Under the pieces are notes generated by a model, which was not told the origin of the DNA, made no database searches, and saw nothing but the letters and a program-made list of their open reading frames with translations. Below, piece by piece: positions 35,358 to 44,084 of a stretch of 49,863 nt of DNA. The stretch's first letter is position 1. Every line of letters begins with the position of its first letter. The position numbers and the translations under genes were made by a program. The stretch is from NCBI GenBank assembly GCA_009841475.1, contig VXLT01000082.1, forward strand, positions 1 through 49,863. Reading direction: 5' to 3'. This stretch comes from Gemmatimonadota bacterium. GTDB taxonomy: Bacteria > Gemmatimonadota > Gemmatimonadetes > Longimicrobiales > Gaopeijiaceae.

Positions 35358-36446
35358 ATGAGCGGAGTCTCCGGCCCCTCCTTGTGGGTCACGATTCTGG
35401 CGGGGGGATCCGGCCAGCGCTTCTGGCCCCTGAGCAAAGCGGACCGGCCCAAGCAGCTGCTTCCGCTCGGATCCGCGCGACCGATGATCGTCGACACCCT
35501 TGAGCGGCTGCCCGGACTGGCGCTCCCGGAGCGGACCCGGATCCTGGCCGGAGAAGGCCTTGTGGCGCCAATCCGCGAGGTGACCGGCCTGCCGGCGAGC
35601 GCCTTCCTGGAGGAGCCCAGGCCCCGGGGTACCGGACCGGTTCTCGCTTGGGCGGCCTGGGAGCTGGAGCGGGCCGGCCCCGGCGCGGTGATGGTCTCGC
35701 TCCACGCCGACCACGTCATCGACCCCGCCTCCGGCTTCCGGGACGCGGTGCGCGCCGCCGCGGCCATCGCCGTGCGAGAAAACCTGCTGATGACGATCGC
35801 CGTCCCGCCCGACCGGCCCGAGACGGGGTACGGCTACCTGCGGCCCGGCCGTTCCCTGGATGCGCCGCCCGGCCACCGGGCCTTTCGCGTCGAGGCGTTC
35901 GCCGAGAAGCCGGACACGGCCACCGCCGTGCGGTACATCCGCGAAGGGTATCGCTGGAACTCCGGGATCTTCGTCTGGCCGGCCGCCACCTTCCTGGCCG
36001 AGATCGAGGCGCACGCCCCCGGGATCGCGCGCGCGTTCCCCCTGCTCGAGCGGGGCGATGTCCCGGGCTTCTTCAGCGAGGTCGAGCCGATGTCGGTGGA
36101 CGAGGGGGTGCTGGAGCGCAGCGGCCGGGTGGGATCCCTCGACGCGACCTTTGCGTGGGACGACGTGGGGACCTGGGAGGCCTTCGCGCGTCACAGGCGG
36201 GCGGACGAGGACGGGAACGTGTCGCAGGGGGAGGTGCACCTTGCCGACGCCCGCGGCAACATCGCCGTCGCGGACTCGGGGCGCGTGGTGCTGCTGGGGG
36301 TGCGGGACCTGCTCGTCGTCCGGACGGAACGGGAAACGCTCGTCATGCCTCGGTCCCGTTCGGCGGAGTTGAAGCGGTACTTGCGCAATAAAGATCATAA
36401 GGCTATATTATATCCCCGCGAAAGGTCGGGAGCCGGCTCCGGCTGA
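35358..36446 (+). CDS. manC: Mannose-1-phosphate guanylyltransferase
   Basis: It makes GDP-mannose from mannose-1-phosphate and GTP for glycan or glycolipid synthesis. 362 residues, so it lacks the C-terminal isomerase domain of bifunctional ManC. Signature GGSGQRFWPLS (16-26) followed by PKQLLPL; metal-binding HADH near 115; the product-side EKPD and WNSGIF motifs, and WDDVGTWEA near 270. The stop overlaps the next gene's ATG (TGATG). A second promoter for the downstream gene lies in its 3' end. Confidence 0.93.
   Translation: MSGVSGPSLWVTILAGGSGQRFWPLSKADRPKQLLPLGSARPMIVDTLERLPGLALPERTRILAGEGLVAPIREVTGLPASAFLEEPRPRGTGPVLAWAAWELERAGPGAVMVSLHADHVIDPASGFRDAVRAAAAIAVRENLLMTIAVPPDRPETGYGYLRPGRSLDAPPGHRAFRVEAFAEKPDTATAVRYIREGYRWNSGIFVWPAATFLAEIEAHAPGIARAFPLLERGDVPGFFSEVEPMSVDEGVLERSGRVGSLDATFAWDDVGTWEAFARHRRADEDGNVSQGEVHLADARGNIAVADSGRVVLLGVRDLLVVRTERETLVMPRSRSAELKRYLRNKDHKAILYPRERSGAGSG
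36381..36409 (+). promoter_or_regulatory. Internal promoter in the 3' end of manC
   Basis: TTGCGC (36381-36386), 17-nt spacer, TATATT (36404-36409). The -10 box lies in an AT-rich island (roughly 36387-36413) that stands out in a GC-rich gene. Initiation near 36416 would give a ~30-nt leader to the nucleotidyltransferase gene at 36446. Confidence 0.5.
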
Positions 36447-37675
36447 TGGCCGCACCGCACCGATTCTTCCTCTTCGACGATCCCGTCGCACGTGCCTGGC
36501 ACCCCTTCGCGCTCACCCGGCCCGTCGGGGAACTCCTGTTCGGGACCGAGACTCTGAGGGCAAGGTGCGAACGGGTGTTCGGGATCCCGTGCGAGGGGCA
36601 CCTCGCCGGCGATGCCCTCCGGGGATTCGAGGAACCCGGCGCCCCGCCCTGCCTCGCCGCCGCGGAACCTGCGGACGACGGGCACCGACTCGTGCTGTCA
36701 AGCCGCTTCGTCGCGGAAGAGCCGCCCGCCGCATGGCCGGAGGGTCCCGCCGTGCTGTCCGCGGGCGCGGCGGTTGTGGGTGTCCGGATGCCGCACGACA
36801 CGGCGATTCCGCCCGGTTTCGCCACGGCGCGCTTCCCGGAGTCGTGGCCGAGGGTCGCCGTCGGGGGCCGGCTGCTGGCCAGCACATGGGAGCTGATGGC
36901 CGCGAACCGGGAGCGACTCCGCAGGGACGGCGGGCGCTTCCCCGAAACCGCGCTGCCCGCTGGAGCGCACCGGGTGGGCGATGGCGTGATCAGTGTCGCA
37001 CCCGACGCCGTGGTCGAGGCGGGCGTCGTTCTGGATACGACCGCCGGACCCGTCAGGGTGGAGGCGGGCGCGCGGGTGCGGGCGCCGTGCCGGCTCTGTG
37101 GGCCGGTGTGGGTGGGGCCAGGGTCCACGATCCTGGGGGGCGAACTGGCGGGCGTCAGCATCGGGCCAGGATGCAGGGTCCGCGGCGAGGTCGAATCGTC
37201 GCTGGTGCTCGGCCACGCGAACAAGGCGCACGACGGTTTCCTGGGACATTCCATAGTGGGCCGCTGGGTCAACCTCGGTGCCATGACCAGCAATTCGGAC
37301 CTGAAGAACACTTACGGTCCAATACGCGCGCAGGTCGGCGGGAAGACCGTCGAGACCGGGCTCACGAAGGCCGGGTGCCTGCTGGGAGACCACGTGCGCA
37401 CCGGAATCGGTACGTTGCTCGATACCGGCACGGTGGTGGGGGCCGGCTCCAACCTGTTCGGCGGACGGATGCCCCCGAAATCCGTACCGCCGTTTTCGTG
37501 GGGCAGTGGCGGGGGGCCCGGCGAGTACGAGATCGAGCGATTCCTGGATACGGTGGCTGTGGTCATGCGGCGGAGGGGCGAGTCGCTGACGCCGGGGATG
37601 CGGGAGCTGTACCGCCGGGCCTTCCACGATTCGGCGGCACTTCGCGCTCGCGCGGCCTTGTCCACGGACTCCTAG
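36446..37675 (+). CDS. GlmU-like sugar nucleotidyltransferase (NTP_transf_4 type)
   Basis: 409 residues. The N-terminal ~190 residues resemble the reduced nucleotidyltransferase domain found in Bacteroidota/Gemmatimonadota GlmU-like proteins (start FLFDDPVARAWHPFALTRPVGELLFG). Residues ~195-350 are hexapeptide repeats of a left-handed beta-helix (VAPDAVVEAGVVL, VGPGSTILGG, SNSDLKNTYGPI), as in acetyltransferase domains. The G-x-G-T-R pyrophosphorylase loop of classic GlmU is not obvious. It probably acts in nucleotide-sugar supply with manC; the exact substrate is unknown. It abuts the next gene with no spacer. Confidence 0.85.
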   Translation: MAAPHRFFLFDDPVARAWHPFALTRPVGELLFGTETLRARCERVFGIPCEGHLAGDALRGFEEPGAPPCLAAAEPADDGHRLVLSSRFVAEEPPAAWPEGPAVLSAGAAVVGVRMPHDTAIPPGFATARFPESWPRVAVGGRLLASTWELMAANRERLRRDGGRFPETALPAGAHRVGDGVISVAPDAVVEAGVVLDTTAGPVRVEAGARVRAPCRLCGPVWVGPGSTILGGELAGVSIGPGCRVRGEVESSLVLGHANKAHDGFLGHSIVGRWVNLGAMTSNSDLKNTYGPIRAQVGGKTVETGLTKAGCLLGDHVRTGIGTLLDTGTVVGAGSNLFGGRMPPKSVPPFSWGSGGGPGEYEIERFLDTVAVVMRRRGESLTPGMRELYRRAFHDSAALRARAALSTDS

Positions 37676-38497
37676 GTGCGCTTCTCGGTGCTGGGAAGCG
37701 GCAGCCGGGGCAACGCGACTATGGTGGCCGCGGGCTCGACCAGCATCCTGATCGACGCGGGCTTCAGCGGCCGGGAGCTCTCCGCCCGGCTTGAGGCCGT
37801 CGGCCGGAGTGCCGAACAGATCTCGGCGATCGTTCTGACCCATGAACACGGCGACCACACCCGCGGCGCCGGGGTGTTCGCCCGCAGCCACGGCACGCCG
37901 CTCTACATGACCGCGGGGACGCGGGAGGCCTGCAGCCGCCTGCTGAAGGGAACCGAGACCGTCCACCTGTACCGTCCGGGCTACCCCGTCACGGTCGCCG
38001 ACCTCGATGTCGAGCCGTTCATCACCGTTCACGATGCCGCGGAGCCGGTGGCGGTGGCCATCAGAGATCCCGAGAGCGGACTTCGCCTGGGGATCGCGAC
38101 CGACCTTGGTCGTCCCGGTGTACAGGCGAAGCACGCGCTGCGGGGGTGCGACGCCCTGGTGATCGAGTCGAACCACGACGCCGAGATGCTCTGGGCCGCC
38201 GCCTACCCCACCGCCGTCAAGTCGCGGATCGCCTCGAGCCATGGCCACCTCTCCAACCGGGCCGCCGCCGACCTCGCCCTCGAACTGTTGAGCCCCAGGC
38301 TCGCGGTGGTCGTCTTGGCCCATCTGTCCGAGGAGACGAACACGCCCGCACTGGCGAGATCCGTGATGGAGCGGGCGCTCAGGAGGAAAGGCTACGGGGG
38401 GCAGGTGCTGGTGGCGGCCAGCGATCGCCCCACCCCCCTCGTCGATCTGGCCGAACTGCGCCAGCGCAACCGCCCGGCGCAACTGTCCCTCTTCTGA
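37676..38497 (+). CDS. MBL-fold metallo-hydrolase, YycJ/WalJ-like
   Basis: 273 residues from a GTG immediately after the preceding stop. The beta-lactamase-fold starts with FSVLGSGSRGNAT. The metal motif THEHGDH is near residues 54-60, with further His in TVHDA, SSHGHLS and AHLSEETN. This matches the YycJ/WalJ branch, which in Bacillus is linked to the WalRK cell-wall system and to DNA-end processing; the role here is not proven. Convergent with rseP. Confidence 0.88.
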   Translation: MRFSVLGSGSRGNATMVAAGSTSILIDAGFSGRELSARLEAVGRSAEQISAIVLTHEHGDHTRGAGVFARSHGTPLYMTAGTREACSRLLKGTETVHLYRPGYPVTVADLDVEPFITVHDAAEPVAVAIRDPESGLRLGIATDLGRPGVQAKHALRGCDALVIESNHDAEMLWAAAYPTAVKSRIASSHGHLSNRAAADLALELLSPRLAVVVLAHLSEETNTPALARSVMERALRRKGYGGQVLVAASDRPTPLVDLAELRQRNRPAQLSLF

Positions 38498-38558
38498 GCC
38501 GGCCCCGGAGCCCCGTCACCGGACGCTGGCGGCGCCGCGCGCCCCCGCTGGCCGGCTC
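38496..38558. terminator. 9-bp perfect inverted repeat between convergent genes
   Basis: GAGCCGGCC (38496-38504) and GGCCGGCTC (38550-38558) are perfect 9-bp arms 45 nt apart, filling the gap between the YycJ-like gene and rseP. The left arm overlaps the YycJ stop codon. The loop is very GC-rich and can fold further. No U-tract, so any terminator function would be unconventional. Confidence 0.4.
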
Positions 38559-38566
38559 CCCGTCGC

Positions 38567-39895
38567 CTACAGCCCCAGCAGGCGCAGTACGTCGTTCCCC
38601 AGAGCCCAAACCATGATCGCCACGACGACAACCAGTCCCACCTGGCTCCAGCGGATCCGCTGCTTGACGGTCAGCCGCTGCCCGCGGACCAGTTCGAGCC
38701 CCAGAAACACCATGTGGCCACCGTCAAGTATGGGAATCGGCAGCATGTTCAGGATGGCCAGGTTGATGCTGAACAGGGCCATGAAATTCAGGAAGGTAGC
38801 CATGCCCTGGGCAGCGGCCTGACCGGACACCTGGGCGATGGTCCCCAGCGAGCCCACCTCTCTGGGGGAGACGTTGAGCGTCACCAGATCCCGCAGGAAT
38901 GCCAGGATGCGCCGCGTGTCGAAGACGGTCCGGTTCACGCCGATGACGGCTGCCTCGCCGAGGCCGGCCCGAACGGTCTCGCGAGTGATGCCCAGCCTTC
39001 CCCGCTCCCCACCCTCGCCGTCCACGGATTCGAGCTCGGCTACCCTGACCAGTGCCGCTCCGTCCCGCAGAAGACCGATCTCCACGCGCTCGCCGGGCCT
39101 TGCCCCGATCTCTCGCAAGAGGTCGGACCAGTTCGCGACCGGCGCCCCGGCCACACTCGTGACGCGGTCTCCCTTCTCGATCGAGGCCTGGTCGGCGGGC
39201 GATCCCGGTTCCACCGCGCCGACGACCGGCTCGATCCAGGGGACAAGCGACCGTGCCAGCGCGCGCCTGTCCTCCGCGGCTTCGGGGATCGTGATCTCGA
39301 ATCTTGCGGACGGAGACGCGGTTGCTAGGGCGAGAGGTCCCGCCGGGCTTTCGAGGAATGACTGCAGGAGTTGATTCCACGATGTCGGCTCGATTTCGCC
39401 GACCTGAACGATCTCCGCCCCGCGCGGCATTTCGGCCAGTGCCTCGGCGCCGGCGGGCAGCGTACTGTCGGCGACCGCCATCACCCGGGTCGTCGGCAGG
39501 TTGTCGAAGCCCCAAAAGGCCGCCGTGGCACCATACAAAAGCACCGCGAAGAGCATGTTCATGATCACGCCCGCCGAGATCACGAAGGCCCTCGCCCAGA
39601 TGGGCTTGGCATCGAAATCGCGCTGATCGCGCCGCCGAGGAGCATCCGCGGCTCCCCCCTCCAGGTGCTCCATCACCTCGTCCTCCATCCCCTGCATCTT
39701 CACATAGCCACCCAGCGGTATGGCGGAGAGCACGTACTCGGTCTCCCCCCGGGTGTACCCCCAGACCCGCGGTCCCAACCCGATGGAGAACCGCTCCACC
39801 CCGATGCCGACCGCCTTGGCCGCCAGGAAGTGTCCCAGTTCGTGCACGAAGATCAGGACTCCAAGAAGAACGACCGTAGCCAGTAGTGTCGTCAT
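38567..39895 (-). CDS. rseP: RIP zinc metalloprotease RseP (S2P family)
   Basis: An intramembrane protease that cleaves anti-sigma factors and signal-peptide remnants. 442 residues from ATG 39895. HELGH at 18-22 lies within TM1. Two PDZ-like domains span roughly 110-310 (EPGSPADQASIEKGDRVTSVAG is the clearest), and the C-terminal TM region has the second metal motif PIPILDGGH. Last gene of the uppS-cdsA-dxr-rseP run, the order found in many bacteria; 46 bp after dxr. Confidence 0.95.
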   Translation of the reverse strand: MTTLLATVVLLGVLIFVHELGHFLAAKAVGIGVERFSIGLGPRVWGYTRGETEYVLSAIPLGGYVKMQGMEDEVMEHLEGGAADAPRRRDQRDFDAKPIWARAFVISAGVIMNMLFAVLLYGATAAFWGFDNLPTTRVMAVADSTLPAGAEALAEMPRGAEIVQVGEIEPTSWNQLLQSFLESPAGPLALATASPSARFEITIPEAAEDRRALARSLVPWIEPVVGAVEPGSPADQASIEKGDRVTSVAGAPVANWSDLLREIGARPGERVEIGLLRDGAALVRVAELESVDGEGGERGRLGITRETVRAGLGEAAVIGVNRTVFDTRRILAFLRDLVTLNVSPREVGSLGTIAQVSGQAAAQGMATFLNFMALFSINLAILNMLPIPILDGGHMVFLGLELVRGQRLTVKQRIRWSQVGLVVVVAIMVWALGNDVLRLLGL

Positions 39896-39941
39896 GTCCG
39901 TCCCCTGTCGGCCCGGCGGACGAATCTCCGCATCCGGGCTC

Positions 39942-41081
39942 CTATACCAACGAAGCGGCGTGCCGCCGGGCGGCGCCGTCCACTTCCAGTATCTCATCCA
40001 GCGAGTTGGCGGTGCGGCCCCCGAGGACCTCCAGCGCCCCGGCGACGACACCCGCCATACGCCGGAAACTAACCATTCCTTCCAGAAACGCCTTCACGGC
40101 CACCTCGTTGGCGGCGTTGAACACCGCTGGCGCGGCCCCACCGGCCCGGCCGGCCTCCACGCCGAGGCCGAATAGCGGGAAGCGTTCCGTGTCCACGGGC
40201 TCGAAGGTCAGGGGCGACGACCTGAGAGGATCGAATGTGCAGAGCGCCCGATCCGGGGGACGACGCGGCCAGGTGAGAGCGTGGAGGATCGGCAGTTCCA
40301 TGTTGGGCTCGCCCATCTGGGCCAGAACCGACCCGTCGACGAACTCGACGAATGAATGGACGATCGAGGTGGGATGGACGACGACATCGATCCGGTGGTA
40401 GGGGAGGCGGTAGAGGAAGTGCGCCTCGATCACCTCCAGCGCCTTGTTGGCCAGCGTCGCCGAGTCGACCGTGATCTTGGCGCCCATCTCCCAGGTGGGG
40501 TGCTTGAGTGCCATGGCGGCGTCGACCTGCTCCAGCATCGCGGGGTCGAGCTCCCGGAAGGGGCCGCCGCTTGCCGTCAGGATGATTCGGCGCACCTCTT
40601 CGCGCCGCGCCTCGCCGATGCACTGCAGGATTGCCGAGTGTTCGCTGTCGACCGGGACGAGCTCCCCGCCGCCTCGACGGGCGGCGTCGAGGACGATCTC
40701 GCCCGCGGCGACCAGGGATTCCTTGTTCGCCAGCGCGCAGCGCTTGCCCGCTTCCAGCGAGGCGATGGTGTGCTGGAGGCCGGCGGCTCCCACGATCGCG
40801 TTGACCACGATGTCCGCGTCCGGAATGGCGGCAAGCTCGGCCACACCGCCGGCCCCTGCCCGCCATCCCGCCGCCCTGAGCTCGGGGCGGCCATCCAGCG
40901 CGGCCGGATCGGACACGGCGACGCGCCCCGGCCGGAACTCCGCGGCGAGCGCCTCGAGCGCTGCAACGGAGCGGCCGGCCGCCAATCCGACCACCTTGAA
41001 GCGAGCGGGGTGGCGTCGGACCACCGCCAGCGCCGAGCGTCCCACCGAGCCCGTGGCGCCAAGGATGACCAGGCGCTTCAC
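39942..41081 (-). CDS. dxr: 1-deoxy-D-xylulose-5-phosphate reductoisomerase
   Basis: Second step of the MEP isoprenoid pathway (DXP to MEP, NADPH). 379 residues from the GTG at 41081, which overlaps the cdsA stop (GTGA). NADPH motif LGATGSVG (about 6-13); the metal and substrate region ANKESLV, PVDSEHSA, LTASGGPFRE and HPTWEMGAKITVDSATL are all intact. It supplies precursors for the UppS product encoded nearby. Confidence 0.97.
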   Translation of the reverse strand: MKRLVILGATGSVGRSALAVVRRHPARFKVVGLAAGRSVAALEALAAEFRPGRVAVSDPAALDGRPELRAAGWRAGAGGVAELAAIPDADIVVNAIVGAAGLQHTIASLEAGKRCALANKESLVAAGEIVLDAARRGGGELVPVDSEHSAILQCIGEARREEVRRIILTASGGPFRELDPAMLEQVDAAMALKHPTWEMGAKITVDSATLANKALEVIEAHFLYRLPYHRIDVVVHPTSIVHSFVEFVDGSVLAQMGEPNMELPILHALTWPRRPPDRALCTFDPLRSSPLTFEPVDTERFPLFGLGVEAGRAGGAAPAVFNAANEVAVKAFLEGMVSFRRMAGVVAGALEVLGGRTANSLDEILEVDGAARRHAASLV

Positions 41082-41974
41082 GCCAGAACCTGCGCCAGCA
41101 GCACCAGTCCGTACGCCAGAGGTATGGTGAACAGAAGCGAGTCGAAGCGGTCCAGGAAGCCGCCGTGTCCCGGCAGAAGTCTTCCCGAGTCCTTTACGCC
41201 CGCTTCCCTCTTGAGCAGCGATTCGGACAGATCGCCCAGTTGCCCGGCAATCCCCAGTAGGAGTCCGATCCCGGCGCACACGGGCGCTGACAGAACCAGG
41301 GTGCCGACCCCGTCGAGGAACAGGCCGGCCGCGTACCCCGTGACCACGGCACCCGCCAGCCCACCGATGCTCCCCTCGACCGTCTTGCCGGGGCTGAGCC
41401 TGGGCGCGAGCCGTCTGCGGCCCAGGCGCTTGCCCACGAAGTACGAGGCGGTGTCGGCCAGGGACGTGACCGCCACCGGCAGCATCACCAGCATGAAACC
41501 CTCGATCGGGCGCACCGGCATCGCGCCGCGGATCTCCGGGAGGGAGCGAAGGAGGAGCGCGAAGGACAGGGTTCCGCCCGTGTACAGCACGCCGGAAACG
41601 GTCGCCGTCGCGGAGAGCAGCGGCTGGTTGGTCGAGCGGTCGAAGATGGAAATGGCGACCGCGAGGAGCCCCAGCAGCAGCAGGAGCGACAGCGCCCGGT
41701 TGCCCCAGACGTGAAAGCTCGGCTCATGGGCGGCAATCGCCACCAGCAGCACCGCGGCGGGTACGCCCAGCCATGCGATGGGCCGCCCCGCCCTGTCCCT
41801 CACCAGACCGTAGAACTCCAGGGCGGTCAGGGCCGCGACGACCGCAACCAGCGCGGTGAAGTACCAGCCGCCCAGATAGATGGCCACAATGCTCACGGGC
41901 GCGATGACGGCCACGACCAGCAGTCTGGAGCGCAGCTCGCGCGAGATGCCCCGGGATCGCCGCCTGGCGCTCAT
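41078..41974 (-). CDS. cdsA: Phosphatidate cytidylyltransferase
   Basis: It makes CDP-diacylglycerol from phosphatidic acid and CTP at the inner membrane. 298 residues with a basic N-terminus and about seven hydrophobic segments. The CDP-alcohol-forming signature is present near the C-terminus: LSPGKTVEGSIGG, then DLSESLLKREAGVKDSGRLLPGHGG with the conserved DRFDS. The ATG overlaps the uppS stop (ATGA). Confidence 0.96.
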   Translation of the reverse strand: MSARRRSRGISRELRSRLLVVAVIAPVSIVAIYLGGWYFTALVAVVAALTALEFYGLVRDRAGRPIAWLGVPAAVLLVAIAAHEPSFHVWGNRALSLLLLLGLLAVAISIFDRSTNQPLLSATATVSGVLYTGGTLSFALLLRSLPEIRGAMPVRPIEGFMLVMLPVAVTSLADTASYFVGKRLGRRRLAPRLSPGKTVEGSIGGLAGAVVTGYAAGLFLDGVGTLVLSAPVCAGIGLLLGIAGQLGDLSESLLKREAGVKDSGRLLPGHGGFLDRFDSLLFTIPLAYGLVLLAQVLA

Positions 41975-42684
41975 CCGGCGGTAACCCTGCCGAACCGGCG
42001 CTCGCGCCGCTGATAGTCCAGAATCGCGCGGAACAGGTCTTCCCTCGTGAAGTCCGGCCACAGGACCGGCGTAACGTGGAATTCGGTGTACGCGAGCTGC
42101 CAGAGCATGAAGTTGCTGATCCGGAGTTCGCCGGACGTGCGGACCAGCAGGTCGGGGTCCGGGATGCCCCCGGTGAAGAGCGCGCCCCTGAAAGCCTCCT
42201 CGTCGATCGACCCGGGGTCGAGCAGGCCGGCGCAAGCGGCCTCCGCCAGTGCCCGCGCAGCCCCCACGATCTCCTCGCGGGCTCCATAGGAGATCATCAG
42301 GTTGAGCAGCAGGCGCTCGCCGCCGCGAGTGGTCTCCACGATCCTCCGGACGGCTTCGAGCGAAGGCTCGTCAAGACGCTCGACCTCGCCAAGCACCCTC
42401 ACCTCTACACCGGCGCGGGCCAGCCGTTCCCGCTCCTTCTCGGCAAAGGTCTGAAGGACTCCCATGAGCGCCTCGATCTCTTCCGGGGGACGGAGCCAGT
42501 TCTCGGTCGAGAACGCGTAGAGCGTCAGGATCTCGACACCCGCCTCACACGAGCCCTCGACAACCTCTCGGACCGCGTTCATCCCCTCAAGGTGGCCCAC
42601 GCCCCGCGGGAGGTCTCGCAGGGCCGCCCAGCGGCCGTTTCCGTCCATGATGACGGCCACATGCCGCGGTAGATGGCCGGCCAT
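41971..42684 (-). CDS. uppS: Undecaprenyl diphosphate synthase (isoprenyl transferase)
   Basis: A cis-prenyltransferase that makes the C55 lipid carrier for peptidoglycan and glycans. 237 residues. MDGNGRWA at 13-20 with catalytic Asp14; LTLYAFSTENWLRP; the C-terminal DLLVRTSGELRISNFMLWQ and the EFHVTPVLWPDF motif. It lies 23 bp after frr, giving the common frr-uppS-cdsA order. Confidence 0.97.
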   Translation of the reverse strand: MAGHLPRHVAVIMDGNGRWAALRDLPRGVGHLEGMNAVREVVEGSCEAGVEILTLYAFSTENWLRPPEEIEALMGVLQTFAEKERERLARAGVEVRVLGEVERLDEPSLEAVRRIVETTRGGERLLLNLMISYGAREEIVGAARALAEAACAGLLDPGSIDEEAFRGALFTGGIPDPDLLVRTSGELRISNFMLWQLAYTEFHVTPVLWPDFTREDLFRAILDYQRRERRFGRVTAG

Positions 42685-42707
42685 CCTGATCCGGTCGAGC
42701 AGGTCCG

Positions 42708-43259
42708 TCAGATCGCCATCACCTCCCTCTCCTTCGAGGCCAACAGCGTATCGATCCTGCCGCAGTACTCGTCGGTGAGCTTCTGTACGTTCGCCATCGT
42801 GCGGTGGGCATCGTCCTCGCCGATCTCGTGAGCGCGCAGCCGCTGCTTGATCCGGTCGTTGGCCGCGTGGCGAGCCTGGCGCACCGACACGCGGCCCTCC
42901 TCGGCCATGCGGTGAAGCAGCTTGACATACTCTTTCCGCCGCTCCTCGCTGAGCGGGGGAATCGGGACGCGGATCAGCACGCCGTCGCTGGACGGATTCA
43001 GCCCGAGCCCCGAAGTCAGCACCGCCTTCTCGATATCGGCAGCCAGCGATCGGTCGAACGGCTGAATCACGAGCAGCGAGGGGTCCGGGGCGGACACGGT
43101 CGCGACCTGGTTCAGCGGCATGATACCCCCGTACGCGCTCACGCGGACGGTGTCCAGGATCGACGGAACGGCTTTTCCGGTCCGCACCGTGGCGAACTCG
43201 CGCTCCACCGCGTCCAGCGAGGCGTCCATCCTCCTTCTGGCATCGTCCACTACTTCCAA
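42708..43259 (-). CDS. frr: Ribosome recycling factor
   Basis: It splits post-termination ribosomes with EF-G. 183 residues from a TTG start, supported by a strong GAGGAGG Shine-Dalgarno 5 nt upstream. Typical RRF sequence: FATVRTGKAVPSILD, PLNQVATVSAPDPSLLVIQPFD, GLNPSSDGVLIRVPIPPLSEERRKE, DDAHR. In-frame GTG codons a few residues inside are the alternative. It lies 81 bp after pyrH. Confidence 0.96.
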   Translation of the reverse strand: MEVVDDARRRMDASLDAVEREFATVRTGKAVPSILDTVRVSAYGGIMPLNQVATVSAPDPSLLVIQPFDRSLAADIEKAVLTSGLGLNPSSDGVLIRVPIPPLSEERRKEYVKLLHRMAEEGRVSVRQARHAANDRIKQRLRAHEIGEDDAHRTMANVQKLTDEYCGRIDTLLASKEREVMAI

Positions 43260-43340
43260 GGTGTCCTCCTCGTCCAGGCGTGACCGGGGCAGCCGGCAGG
43301 TCCCCGTTGCATTCCGGCAGCGTCCACGGGCCGCTGGCAG

Positions 43341-44078
43341 CTAGGAAACCAGGGTTCCCACGCGCTCACCGCGGATCGCCCGCCGCACCGCCCCCTGATC
43401 CTCAAGATCGAGCACGATAATGGGAAGGCGGTTGTCGCGGCAAAGGGAGACGGCCGCCACATCCATCACGCGCAGGTCGCGCGCGACGACCTCATGGTAT
43501 GAAATGTCCGGGATGAAGGTCGCGTCGGGGTCGCTAGCAGGGTCCGCCGTGAAGACGCCCTGGACCCTGGTCGCCTTGATCACCACGTCGGCGTCCATCT
43601 CGATGGCCCGGAGCACCGCGGCCGTGTCCGTGGAGAAGTACGGGTTCCCCGTCCCCCCCGCGAAGATCACGATCCGGCCCTTTTCGAGGTGCCTTACCGC
43701 CCGGCGCCGGATGTACGGCTCGGCGAGCTGGGGCATGTGGATCGCCGTCATCACCCGCGTGTCGATCCCCTTCTTCTCCAGCAGGTCCTGCATGGCAAGC
43801 GCGTTCATGATCGTCGCGAGCATGCCCATGTAGTCGGCCGAGACCCGGTCCATCCCCCGGCGGCTGGCGATGGCCCCGCGAACGATGTTCCCGCCCCCGA
43901 TCACCAGCCCGAGGGCGACGCCCAGTTCGTGAATGGACTTGACGTCGTCCGTGATCGAGTCGACAACCTCGGGATCGATCCCGAAACCCCGCTCCCCCGC
44001 CAGCGCCTCGCCCGACAGCTTCAGCAGCACGCGGCCGTAGCCGGAGCTTCTCGGGCCGGCTACGCGGGGATCATCCAC
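43341..44078 (-). CDS. pyrH: UMP kinase
   Basis: It phosphorylates UMP to UDP; an amino-acid-kinase-fold hexamer regulated by GTP/UTP in other bacteria. 245 residues. LLKLSGEAL near the start, [27 protein letters not shown], and [20 protein letters not shown] are diagnostic. It lies between tsf (6 bp upstream) and frr, the standard order. UDP made here also feeds UDP-GlcNAc for MurA. Confidence 0.97.
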   Translation of the reverse strand: MDDPRVAGPRSSGYGRVLLKLSGEALAGERGFGIDPEVVDSITDDVKSIHELGVALGLVIGGGNIVRGAIASRRGMDRVSADYMGMLATIMNALAMQDLLEKKGIDTRVMTAIHMPQLAEPYIRRRAVRHLEKGRIVIFAGGTGNPYFSTDTAAVLRAIEMDADVVIKATRVQGVFTADPASDPDATFIPDISYHEVVARDLRVMDVAAVSLCRDNRLPIIVLDLEDQGAVRRAIRGERVGTLVS

Positions 44079-44084
44079 GGACGG

